Positions 1 through 6,599 are shown, counted from the stretch's first letter. The stretch is 6,876 nt of DNA from Christensenella sp. UBA1224 (GCA_002309235.1 DBXA01000092.1:36561-43436); one strand, 5' to 3'. The notes: generated by a model not told the origin, from the sequence alone. Numbers and translations are program-made.

Positions 1-1871
1 TCGCCTTCCGAATCGCTCACCCTTCCATCGAGACCTTCGTGCCAGAGCTCCCAACCGCATACGAGCCCCTGGCTGTGATATCTGTCCGAGAAGGAGGAAA
101 GCTTGATCGGCACGGCAGCCGCTTCACAGGGGCCTGTCGTACGGCAGGGCGGGCAATCCGGGATCAGGATATCAGGCGCGTGCAGATCGCGCAGCGTCAT
201 GCCGCGGCACATATCCTGATAACCCCAATCCTTGTCCGTATCGTCGATACGGTAGTAGCCGTTGAACTCGTTGATGACATCGTGGAATTCCGTAAACACA
301 AAGCCGCATATCTTTTCATGCAGGCGGAATTCATTGAGCATATAGTGATACTGCCAGCTCAGGTCAGAGTCACCCGCGGAGCCTTCCACGCCCCAGACCA
401 TGCCGCATTCGCTGTTCATGAGCGGCTCATCGTGCTGCACCCGGCCGCCGGTATAGTTAAAGCCGCTGCCCGGGTATGTGTTATCCGCGATCTTTTTGAT
501 ATGCTCCCTGACGACCTCGTAACCGTTCAAGTAGAAGTGCCAGGTGTTGATATCCGTTTCCGTATGGTCATAGTTGCAGGGGGAGTTATCTTCTATAAAC
601 CGAGTGGGATCCAAAGCCTTTGCCGCCCTGTAGGTATCGATCACCCACTGCTGCGTCTCCGGCAGGTACACCCGTGCCTTGTACCTGGGAGTATCCTCCG
701 GCGCATCCTTCTTCCTTGTAAAGAGACCCCAGGTCTCATTGAACATGACCCATTGGAAGATAGAAGGATGGTTGAAATCCCTGGCAAAGGTCACAGGCCA
801 TTCCGCATCGTAAGCGGCCCTTGCCTCTTCATTGGGTTCTCCCCAGAAGCACGGGATATCCGCTATCACCATCACGCCCAGTTTATCCATCCAGTAAAGC
901 TTCCTGGGAAGCTCGCTCTTTATATGGATGCGCACCGCGTTCAGCCCTATCCTCTTTAACCGCCAGGCCTCATCGCGCATGCTCTCGTCTGTGGGGTAGG
1001 TAAAATGCCCTTTGTCGTGGAACGCCTGGTCCAGCGTAGCGTTGATGTATATGGGCTTTCCGTTGAGCGTGATCCACTTGAACTCACGCCCGTCGAATTT
1101 CTCCGCCCCTATCTCGCGGATGCCGAAATACGTCGAGACCGTATCCCCGCCCAACTCCAGCGTACCCTCGTACAGATACGGGTCATCCGGAGACCAGAGC
1201 CGCGGCTTTGCGAATTTCATATCGATAACGGTTTTGCCGTCCTTGATCTCCCCTTCAAATACCTGTCCGCCGAAGGAGGCCCTGAGTATCATTCCATCAG
1301 GCGCCTGTGCTTCCGTCTGCAGCTGCACATCCCCCGTGATCTTCGTATAGAACCGGAAGGCCTTGATATAAGAGGCCGGACGTTCTTCCAGCCAGACTGT
1401 CTGCCAGATTCCCTGGATATCGCCGTAGCCCTGCTTTCCGTAGGTCTGCGTTTCCCTACGCGTGTCCTCGGCGCGCACTTCTATGGTGTTTTCACCCTCC
1501 TGCCAGAGATCCGTGACATCCGTATCAAACTGGTTATACCCGCCCTTATGGCAAGCAGCGTGTTTGCCGTTTACATACACTTCCGCAAGATAATCGACCG
1601 CGCCGAAGCAGAGCCACACTCGTTCCTTTGTCTCAAAGGCGGCTTTTTTCCTGTACCAGCCGGTTCCCGGCACATTTTCCCCGATCCCCGAAAGGGGGCT
1701 CGTCCAGGAATAGGGAACCGTTATCTTTTTCTCCCATTTTTCCCTTTTTTCGGAAAACAGCTTTTCCTCATTTTCATTACCCGCCGGAAAAAGCATGAAT
1801 TCCCATTCACCGTTCAGGTTTGACCAATTTTTCCGTTCAAAATCAGGACGTGGATAATAAGAGCTGCTCAT
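1..1871 (-). CDS. Glycoside hydrolase family 2 enzyme, beta-galactosidase/beta-glucuronidase-like (3' end beyond window)
   Basis: A retaining exo-glycosidase of the GH2 type, expected to release a beta-linked sugar (galactose, glucuronic acid or another) from small imported glycosides. Reading the minus strand from the ATG at 1869-1871 gives 623 codons with no stop, so the C-terminus lies past the left edge. Seen: an N-terminal jelly-roll sugar-binding domain (about residues 10-165, with YVNGK at 99-103 and GIWQTVW at 154-160), an Ig-like domain (about 166-262), then a TIM barrel with VRIHIK at 313-318. The acid/base is E379 in FNETWG and the nucleophile E488 in NSECGMVWG, both in the expected places. 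Residues from about 575 start a further beta domain. No signal peptide, so cytoplasmic. A GGGAAAGGGGAT stretch (minus strand, 1881-1892) supplies the ribosome binding site about 11 bases from the ATG. It is divergent from the AraC gene, which probably controls it. Membership of GH2 is certain; the substrate is not. Confidence 0.93.
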   Translation of the reverse strand, partial: MSSSYYPRPDFERKNWSNLNGEWEFMLFPAGNENEEKLFSEKREKWEKKITVPYSWTSPLSGIGENVPGTGWYRKKAAFETKERVWLCFGAVDYLAEVYVNGKHAACHKGGYNQFDTDVTDLWQEGENTIEVRAEDTRRETQTYGKQGYGDIQGIWQTVWLEERPASYIKAFRFYTKITGDVQLQTEAQAPDGMILRASFGGQVFEGEIKDGKTVIDMKFAKPRLWSPDDPYLYEGTLELGGDTVSTYFGIREIGAEKFDGREFKWITLNGKPIYINATLDQAFHDKGHFTYPTDESMRDEAWRLKRIGLNAVRIHIKSELPRKLYWMDKLGVMVIADIPCFWGEPNEEARAAYDAEWPVTFARDFNHPSIFQWVMFNETWGLFTRKKDAPEDTPRYKARVYLPETQQWVIDTYRAAKALDPTRFIEDNSPCNYDHTETDINTWHFYLNGYEVVREHIKKIADNTYPGSGFNYTGGRVQHDEPLMNSECGMVWGVEGSAGDSDLSWQYHYMLNEFRLHEKICGFVFTEFHDVINEFNGYYRIDDTDKDWGYQDMCRGMTLRDLHAPDILIPDCPPCRTTGPCEAAAVPIKLSSFSDRYHSQGLVCGWELWHEGLDGRVSDSEG

Positions 1872-1894
1872 CTGTACGTGATCCCCTTTCCCAC

Positions 1895-1923
1895 TTTACA
1901 ATTTTAACCAAATCCATTATAAT
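1895..1923 (+). promoter_or_regulatory. Sigma-A promoter for the AraC-family gene
   Basis: TTTACA at 1895-1900 and a perfect TATAAT at 1918-1923 are separated by exactly 17 bases. The predicted start is near 1930, giving a leader of about 107 bases before the regulator's ATG, long for such a gene and containing the direct repeats at 1971-2021. The -10 shares the palindrome ATTATAAT (1916-1923) with the minus-strand promoter, so polymerase should be able to use only one direction at a time. Confidence 0.75.
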
Positions 1924-1944
1924 ATTTTACAGTGAAAAGTTCAA
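1916..1944 (-). promoter_or_regulatory. Sigma-A promoter for the left GH2 gene
   Basis: On the minus strand TTGAAC (complement of 1939-1944) and a perfect TATAAT (complement of 1916-1921) are separated by exactly 17 bases. Transcription should start near 1909, giving a leader of about 38 bases before the GH2 ATG at 1871. The -10 overlaps that of the opposing promoter. Assignment rests on consensus match, spacing and position; no start site has been measured. Confidence 0.75.
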
Positions 1945-1970
1945 TAACATATCCTATCACAATATTGACT

Positions 1971-2021
1971 TTTTCTCGCGCTGCAGGAATTGCTGGAAAA
2001 TCGATGTTTTCTCTTTGCTGC
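1971..2021. repeat. Imperfect direct repeat, candidate AraC-type operator
   Basis: The copies at 1971-1984 and 2007-2021 share TTTTCTC, then a 2- or 3-base spacer, then GCTGC (12 matching bases), with starts 36 bases apart. They lie upstream of the left GH2 promoter (roughly -62 to -112 from its predicted start) and inside the leader of the AraC gene. Proteins of this family often bind tandem sites, so this could be where the regulator activates the GH2 gene and represses itself. The 36-base period is not a whole number of helical turns, and the match could be chance. Confidence 0.3.
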
Positions 2022-2036
2022 GACAAAGGATAGCAT

Positions 2037-2804
2037 ATGCTTAAGATATTGTCCGTGAGACATTCATGGCTGGAACCGGCCGGCTTTGAAATGCACAGGT
2101 CCAGAGGAAATCAGGAATATGTGCTCCTGCATTTCCATACGCCGTGCCATTTATGCATAGACAGTGAGTGGAGGTACACAACACCAGGCACTTTTGTAGT
2201 GATACCGCCCCATGTTCCTCAGCACATGCGCTGTGAAGAACCTCTCGTGCACGACTGGATGCATGTTACGGGTGAGATCGATCTTATCATGAGAAAATAC
2301 GGGCTCGAGCCCGGCAAGATATACAATCTTCCCTTTACATCGTGTATAGGAGAATACATAAAACAGCTCGAAAAGAGCACCTACTATAATCTGCCCTTCA
2401 GTGAGGAGCAGGCTCAGGTGATACTCAACGCGATTTTTATATTTGTAGCACAAAAGCTGGCAAGGCAGGAGCGCTCACAATCCGTAAGCCTTGAGAGTAC
2501 AGAGCTTTTCAAAAAACTGCATGCTGAAATGATACTGTATCCTGCCAGGGACTGGAAGGCAGAAGACATGGCCCGTATAACCGGCGTCAGCGTATCACGC
2601 ATGTACCATATCTATAAAACCCTTTTCGGCTCCACTCCCCAGCAGGATATCATACGCTACAGGATAGAGATCGCGAAATCCATACTTTCGACCGGAGCAA
2701 GTGTCGCCGAAACAGCAGAATGCTGCGGCTACAGGAATGTATCCCATTTTATACGCCAGTTCAAGCAGGAAACCGGCTTCACGCCCAAAACATATACCTA
2801 TTGA
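2037..2804 (+). CDS. AraC/XylS-family transcriptional regulator
   Basis: A 255-residue sugar-type regulator. The N-terminal half (about 10-80) looks like a small cupin effector-binding fold: HFH at 32-34, a turn ending GTFVVIPPHVPQH at 51-63, then DWMH at 73-76. A helical linker follows (about 81-165). The C-terminal half holds the two helix-turn-helix units of the family: the first about 173-195 (AEDMARITGVSVSRMYHIYK), the second about 222-243, ending in the family signature CGYRNVSHFIRQFKQETGF (230-248) and TPKTY. The ATG is preceded by AAAGGA at 2025-2030, six bases away. It is divergent from one GH2 gene and 59 bases upstream of another, so it most likely senses a sugar or glycoside and controls both. 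Its codons look more AT-rich than those of the flanking enzymes, common for regulators. Family is certain; the ligand is unknown. Confidence 0.95.
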   Translation: MLKILSVRHSWLEPAGFEMHRSRGNQEYVLLHFHTPCHLCIDSEWRYTTPGTFVVIPPHVPQHMRCEEPLVHDWMHVTGEIDLIMRKYGLEPGKIYNLPFTSCIGEYIKQLEKSTYYNLPFSEEQAQVILNAIFIFVAQKLARQERSQSVSLESTELFKKLHAEMILYPARDWKAEDMARITGVSVSRMYHIYKTLFGSTPQQDIIRYRIEIAKSILSTGASVAETAECCGYRNVSHFIRQFKQETGFTPKTYTY

Positions 2805-2863
2805 TCCGACCGCGCTCAGCCTGCTGCTGAACAGCTGCAAAGAAAGTAAAATGAGGTGATTGT

Positions 2864-5005
2864 ATGAGAAAAGTGATCCCCTTCAATGACGGCTGGCTCT
2901 TTGCCAAGCCCGGGCAGGAGCCCGCACCAGTATCTCTTCCCCATACCTGGAATGCCATTGACGGCCAGGACGGAGGCGATGATTACTGGCGCGGTACCGC
3001 CGTCTACACCAAGCGCTTCGAAAAGCCCGGATATGTCCGGGGAGAGCGCGTGTTCCTCTCCTTTGAAGGCGCCGCGATGACGACGGAAGTGGAGCTCAAC
3101 GGGCAGACAGTATGCCGCCACGAGGGCGGGTATTCCACTTTCCGCGCTGACATTACGGACCATCTGAAGGATAAAAACGAGCTGACCGTGCGCACGGACA
3201 ACAGCCGCAATGACCGCGTCTATCCCCAGATGGCGGATTTTACCTTCTACGGCGGGCTGTACCGCGGCGTAAAGCTGATCATAGTCCCGGAGGTCCATTT
3301 TGAGCTCGTGGAGGACGGCACTCCCGGCATCCGTGTGGCCACACAGATCGAAGGCACGAGCGCCAGTGTCACTGTCGAGACATGGCAGAATGCCGATGTA
3401 CCGGTAACCATCACAGTAAACGGCGAACAAAAGGAAGCCATTTCGGAAAACGGCCGCGCAAAAGCGGTCTTTACCATTGAAAACGCGCACCTTTGGAACG
3501 GCCTTGCCGATCCTTTCCTCTATACCGCCCGGGCGCAGCTCGCCTCCGGCGATACAGTCTCAACGCGCTTCGGCATACGCACCTTTGCCGTAGATCCGGA
3601 AAAGGGTTTCTTCCTGAACGGTCAAAGCTATCCTCTGAGAGGCGTATGCCGTCACCAGGACAGGGCGGTGCTCGGAAACGCGCTGACGGAAGAACAGTTC
3701 CGGGAAGACATGGATATCATACGGGAACTGGGAGCCAATACCCTGCGCCTGGCCCATTACCAGCACGCGCAGGAATTCTATGACCTGTGCGATGAAAACG
3801 GCCTGATCGTCTGGGCAGAGATCCCCTACATAAGCAATCACATGCCGGGCGGCCGCGCCAATACCATCTCCCAGATGCGTGAGCTGGTCACCCAGTGCCG
3901 CAACCACCCCTCCATCGTCTGCTGGGGCCTCTCCAATGAGATCACCATGGGCGGCGATATGACTGACGATATGCTGGAAAACCACCGCCTGCTCAATGAC
4001 CTCTGCCACAGGCTGGATCCCACACGGCCCACGACAATGGCGCATCTGGGAAACCTTGATACCGCAAGTCCCCTGATCGGGATCGCCGACCTGGGCAGCT
4101 ACAACCTGTATTTCGGCTGGTACTACGGAGAGACCAGACAGACCGGGGAATTCCTTGATAAATACCATGCGGAGCATCCGGACAGGGCCATGGGCATGTC
4201 GGAATACGGCGCGGATGCGAACACACAGTTCCACAGTGCAAAACCGGAGCGGGGAGATTACACCGAAGAATACCAGTGTCTCTACCACGAGCAGCTCCTC
4301 AGATGCATAGAGGAGCGCCCCTATCTCTGGGCGACCCATGTGTGGAACCTGTTCGATTTCGCAGCAGATGCGAGAAATGAAGGCGGCCGAAAGGGCGTAA
4401 ACCAGAAGGGCCTTGTTACTATGGACCGCCGGATACGCAAGGATGCCTTCTATGTATATAAATCCGCCTGGAGCAGGGAGCCGTTCGTCCACCTGTGCGG
4501 CAGGCGCTACGCGGAGCGGACAGAGGACGAAACGGAGATCAAGGTGTATTCAAACCTGGAAGAAGTAACGCTCTTTGTGGATGGCCGCCGGATAGGCACC
4601 CTTTCCGGGAACCGCATATTCACCTGGCATGTACCGATCACGGGCACCCACACCGTAACAGCCAAGGCCGACACTGTCTCCGATACCATGGTGATAAGCC
4701 ATGTGAAGAAAGCCAACAAAGCCTATGTCTACGAAAGGCGCAACGTAACCAACTGGTTTGACCCGAATGAGACCGATCCGGACTGCTTCTCCATCAAGGA
4801 TGCCCTCGGCGATCTCCTGGCCCACCCGGAGGCAGCCGCCATCCTGAAGGAAGCCATTCCCAGGCTCCGCACGGGAGAGGTCCCCAAAATGGTGGCGGGG
4901 AGACCGCTCGACGGCTACCTGCAGCGTATGGGAGACGATATATCTGCCCAACAGGCAAAGGATTTGAATGCTGCCCTGCAAAAGATCCGCAGAGTGAGCC
5001 GATAG
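2864..5005 (+). CDS. Glycoside hydrolase family 2 enzyme, probable beta-galactosidase, with helical C-terminal domain
   Basis: A complete 713-residue cytoplasmic GH2 enzyme, a retaining exo-beta-glycosidase. Seen in order: a jelly-roll sugar-binding domain (about 1-140; SLPHTWN at 24-30, VELNG at 76-80, FYGGLYRGV at 128-136), an Ig-like domain (about 141-243), a TIM barrel (about 244-540), an Ig-like segment (about 545-615) and an extra helical tail (about 619-713). The acid/base is E359 in LSNE and the nucleophile E447 in MGMSEYGAD. The barrel end VWNLFDFAADARNEGG (493-508) followed by NQKGLVTMDRR is typical of enzymes usually annotated as beta-galactosidases, the basis for that guess; beta-glucuronidase or another activity is not excluded. 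A strong site, GAGGTGAT at 2853-2860, fixes the ATG. No promoter or terminator is evident in the 59 bases after the AraC gene, so they are probably cotranscribed. It differs in clade from the GH2 enzyme at the left edge, so the pair is not a recent duplication. Confidence 0.95.
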   Translation: MRKVIPFNDGWLFAKPGQEPAPVSLPHTWNAIDGQDGGDDYWRGTAVYTKRFEKPGYVRGERVFLSFEGAAMTTEVELNGQTVCRHEGGYSTFRADITDHLKDKNELTVRTDNSRNDRVYPQMADFTFYGGLYRGVKLIIVPEVHFELVEDGTPGIRVATQIEGTSASVTVETWQNADVPVTITVNGEQKEAISENGRAKAVFTIENAHLWNGLADPFLYTARAQLASGDTVSTRFGIRTFAVDPEKGFFLNGQSYPLRGVCRHQDRAVLGNALTEEQFREDMDIIRELGANTLRLAHYQHAQEFYDLCDENGLIVWAEIPYISNHMPGGRANTISQMRELVTQCRNHPSIVCWGLSNEITMGGDMTDDMLENHRLLNDLCHRLDPTRPTTMAHLGNLDTASPLIGIADLGSYNLYFGWYYGETRQTGEFLDKYHAEHPDRAMGMSEYGADANTQFHSAKPERGDYTEEYQCLYHEQLLRCIEERPYLWATHVWNLFDFAADARNEGGRKGVNQKGLVTMDRRIRKDAFYVYKSAWSREPFVHLCGRRYAERTEDETEIKVYSNLEEVTLFVDGRRIGTLSGNRIFTWHVPITGTHTVTAKADTVSDTMVISHVKKANKAYVYERRNVTNWFDPNETDPDCFSIKDALGDLLAHPEAAAILKEAIPRLRTGEVPKMVAGRPLDGYLQRMGDDISAQQAKDLNAALQKIRRVSR

Positions 5006-5036
5006 GCGCAGATCAGGCATGTGGATATATCAACAT

Positions 5037-5060
5037 CCTTTGGCTATATCGCTCCAAAGG
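5037..5060 (+). promoter_or_regulatory. Perfect 7-base inverted repeat in the leader of the DUF308 gene
   Basis: CCTTTGG at 5037-5043 and CCAAAGG at 5054-5060 flank a 10-base loop; the stem extends by A-T pairs if one G is bulged. No T-run follows, so it is not a rho-independent terminator. It lies 22 bases before the start codon and just before the ribosome binding site AGGAG (5070-5074). It may be an operator, an mRNA-processing or stabilising hairpin, or chance. Confidence 0.35.
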
Positions 5061-5082
5061 GATCATATGAGGAGACAAATGT

Positions 5083-5679
5083 ATGAAAAAATGGATCAGA
5101 CGGATAAGCGTTTCATTAATACTCGCGTCAAGTGAGATGCTTCTCGGCTTGCTGCTCCTGATCAATCCTGCAGGGCTCACAGGTTTTGTGATCGTATCGA
5201 TCGGCATCCTAATGCTGCTGGGCGGGATATACCATCTGTTCCGTTACATCAGACTGCCAAGAGAAGAGGCTGCCGCTACCTGGAAGCTGTCATCAGGCGC
5301 TGCATTGTTGGCGGCGGGGATCTACACTGTGATCAGCCGGAATTCACTGGCACAGATCCTGGGAACGCTTACGACCTTATTCGGTCTTGTCGTCATGGTA
5401 GCCGCTTTCATGAAGCTTCAGATCTCCGTAGATGCCTGGCGCGGAAAACGTCCATTCTGGTATCTGATGGTCATCAGCTTTTTGCTGACGGATATACAGG
5501 CTATGCTCCTGCTGATCAATCCGTATTCCGAAAGCTCAGTTTGGATCTTTAACGGCATCGCTTTGATCCTGCTGGCCCTGTTGGACTGTGCCTACTTCAT
5601 ATTGGGCAAGATAAAGAAACCACGCAGCGTTTCTTCGGAAGCGGGTATGGAAGAACAATCCGTATCCGCACCGCAGTGA
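5083..5679 (+). CDS. DUF308 / HdeD-like integral membrane protein
   Basis: A 198-residue membrane protein with six predicted hydrophobic helices (about 8-29, 32-54, 68-86, 90-111, 126-147, 152-175), a basic N-terminus (MKKWIRR) and a short hydrophilic tail (176-198) rich in serine and glutamate. The first and fifth helices each end in LLLINP (24-29 and 142-147), showing the internal repeat expected of the DUF308 family, whose best known relative is HdeD, linked to acid resistance in enterobacteria. The biochemical role of this family in Firmicutes is not known. AGGAG at 5070-5074, eight bases from the ATG, supports the start. It lies 77 bases after the GH2 gene on the same strand. Being in a sugar locus does not by itself make it a transporter: it lacks the length and motifs of known sugar permeases. 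Confidence 0.85.
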   Translation: MKKWIRRISVSLILASSEMLLGLLLLINPAGLTGFVIVSIGILMLLGGIYHLFRYIRLPREEAAATWKLSSGAALLAAGIYTVISRNSLAQILGTLTTLFGLVVMVAAFMKLQISVDAWRGKRPFWYLMVISFLLTDIQAMLLLINPYSESSVWIFNGIALILLALLDCAYFILGKIKKPRSVSSEAGMEEQSVSAPQ

Positions 5680-5700
5680 TACCGATCCCTCCTGTAAAGC

Positions 5701-5738
5701 TTCGTATTCCGATCCATAAGCAAATACTATATTATTAT
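5701..5738 (+). promoter_or_regulatory. Possible weak promoter ahead of the PHP gene
   Basis: The 107-base gap before the PHP gene contains an AT-rich run (5722-5740) with -10-like hexamers TACTAT (5725-5730), TATATT (5728-5733) and TATTAT (5733-5738). The only -35 candidate is TTCGTA at 5701-5706, 18 bases before TACTAT, matching the consensus at three of six positions. This could give the PHP gene some independent expression; the support is weak. Confidence 0.25.
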
Positions 5739-5748
5739 TAGGTCCGTT

Positions 5749-5765
5749 CGGATGCCCGCCATCCG
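5749..5765 (+). other. Small leader hairpin before the PHP gene
   Basis: CGGATG (5749-5754) and CATCCG (5760-5765) are perfectly complementary around a five-base loop. An alternative stem pairs TCCG at 5743-5746 with CGGA at 5749-5752, so the same bases can enter two exclusive structures. No T-run follows, so it is not a terminator. It ends eight bases before the ribosome binding site and may influence translation. Confidence 0.3.
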
Positions 5766-5772
5766 TCAGACC

Positions 5773-5783
5773 GGAAAGAGGTG
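5773..5783 (+). promoter_or_regulatory. Ribosome binding site deciding the PHP gene start
   Basis: GGAAAGAGGTG spans these bases. An in-frame GTG at 5781 lies inside this site and cannot be the start if the site is used. ATG at 5787 is about five bases past the AGAGG core, the best spacing; ATG at 5793 would be about eleven bases away. The start at 5787 is therefore preferred. Confidence 0.6.
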
Positions 5784-5786
5784 CAG

Positions 5787-6590
5787 ATGACCATGTCATT
5801 CCAGATTGACCATGACCTTCATACCCATACCTATCTGTCCTCCTGTTCAAGAGACCCGGAGCAGACGCCCCGGCGGCTCCTGGATCACGCCCGTGAGAAC
5901 GGCTACACCGTACAGTGCGTAACCGATCACCTGTGGGATAACCTTGTCCCCGGAGCGAGTAAATGGTACGCGCCGCAGGATGTAGAGCATGTGAAAAAGA
6001 ACCTGCCCTTGCCCACAGATGATCAAGTACGGATGGTTTTCGGCTGCGAGACGGAATTCATAGGCGGCAAGCAGCTCGGCCTCCATCCCAGCCATTATGA
6101 CGATTTTGATTTTATCGTGATCCCGCCGAACCATTTCCATATGATCGGTTTTGTCAGGCCTGCCTCTTATGATACGGAGGAGAAGATAGCCGATCTCTTT
6201 GTGGAACGCTTAGAGGAGATAGCCGCCCTTGACCTGCCGTGGGAAAAAGTAGGCATCGCGCACCCGAATTGCGGCCTCATTTTCCGAGAAGGGGATGTCA
6301 GTAAAGTATTCCGCCTGGTAGATGAAAAGCGCTACCGTGCCGTTATGCATTCCTTTGCCGAAAAAGGCGCCGGGATAGAGCTGAACGTCGGCTGTTTCCC
6401 GCCTGAGGATACAGGTCATCTGGAAGACCATCTGAGACTGTTCCGTATGGCAAAAGAAGAAGGCTGTAAATTCTATCTCGCCTCAGACGCGCACCATCCC
6501 AAAGAACTGGATGCTGTTCCTGCAATGGCGCCTGATATCGTTAAGAAGCTGGGGCTCACCGGAGAGGACCAATACCATATTCCTCAATAA
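5787..6590 (+). CDS. PHP-superfamily metal-dependent phosphoesterase (histidinol-phosphatase-like)
   Basis: A 267-residue single-domain PHP protein, cytoplasmic, expected to bind two or three divalent metals and hydrolyse a phosphoester. Metal-ligand motifs are visible in order: HTH (H12, H14), VTDH (D47, H48), GCETE (E88), PPNHFH (H116 or H118), GIAHPN (H159) and SDAHHP (D234, H236). The set appears complete, so the enzyme should be active. The family includes histidinol phosphatase, polymerase-associated domains and phosphoesterases acting on nucleotides or sugar phosphates; nothing here shows a histidine pathway or polymerase, so the substrate is open. It is the last of four genes on this strand and stops ten bases before a strong terminator, which suggests that it shares a transcript with the DUF308 and GH2 genes. 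A role in removing phosphate from a sugar derived from the GH2 substrate is possible but is inference from position only. Confidence 0.88.
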   Translation: MTMSFQIDHDLHTHTYLSSCSRDPEQTPRRLLDHARENGYTVQCVTDHLWDNLVPGASKWYAPQDVEHVKKNLPLPTDDQVRMVFGCETEFIGGKQLGLHPSHYDDFDFIVIPPNHFHMIGFVRPASYDTEEKIADLFVERLEEIAALDLPWEKVGIAHPNCGLIFREGDVSKVFRLVDEKRYRAVMHSFAEKGAGIELNVGCFPPEDTGHLEDHLRLFRMAKEEGCKFYLASDAHHPKELDAVPAMAPDIVKKLGLTGEDQYHIPQ

Positions 6591-6599
6591 ACAGCAGCC

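Noticed and set aside
39..1823. Long plus-strand open frames (39-959 and 1005-1823)
   Set aside because: They are antisense to the GH2 gene on the minus strand, whose continuous frame carries catalytic motifs and a ribosome binding site. The plus-strand translations have no recognisable domain and are arginine/proline/isoleucine-rich, as antisense frames often are.
1965..1993. Second plus-strand promoter beginning TTGACT
   Set aside because: The -35 is good, but the hexamer 17 bases downstream is AATTGC, a poor -10, and a near-perfect promoter already exists at 1895-1923.
1872..2036. Riboswitch in the 107-base leader of the AraC gene
   Set aside because: Only a weak AT-rich stem (GAAAA at 1996-2000 with TTTTC at 2007-2011) is visible, with no known aptamer pattern. 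A protein-binding site explains the region better.
2805..2863. Terminator or promoter between the AraC and GH2 genes
   Set aside because: The CTG/CAG-rich stretch forms only 4-5 base stems with no T-run. TAAAAT at 2847-2852 has no -35 at a proper distance and would place the start on the ribosome binding site.
2816..3490. 224-codon minus-strand open frame across the start of the second GH2 gene
   Set aside because: Antisense to the GH2 N-terminal domains, with no family resemblance and no promoter evidence.
3560..4492. 310-codon minus-strand open frame
   Set aside because: It lies wholly antisense to the catalytic barrel of the 713-residue GH2 enzyme, has no recognisable domain, and is explained by the codon bias of the sense gene.
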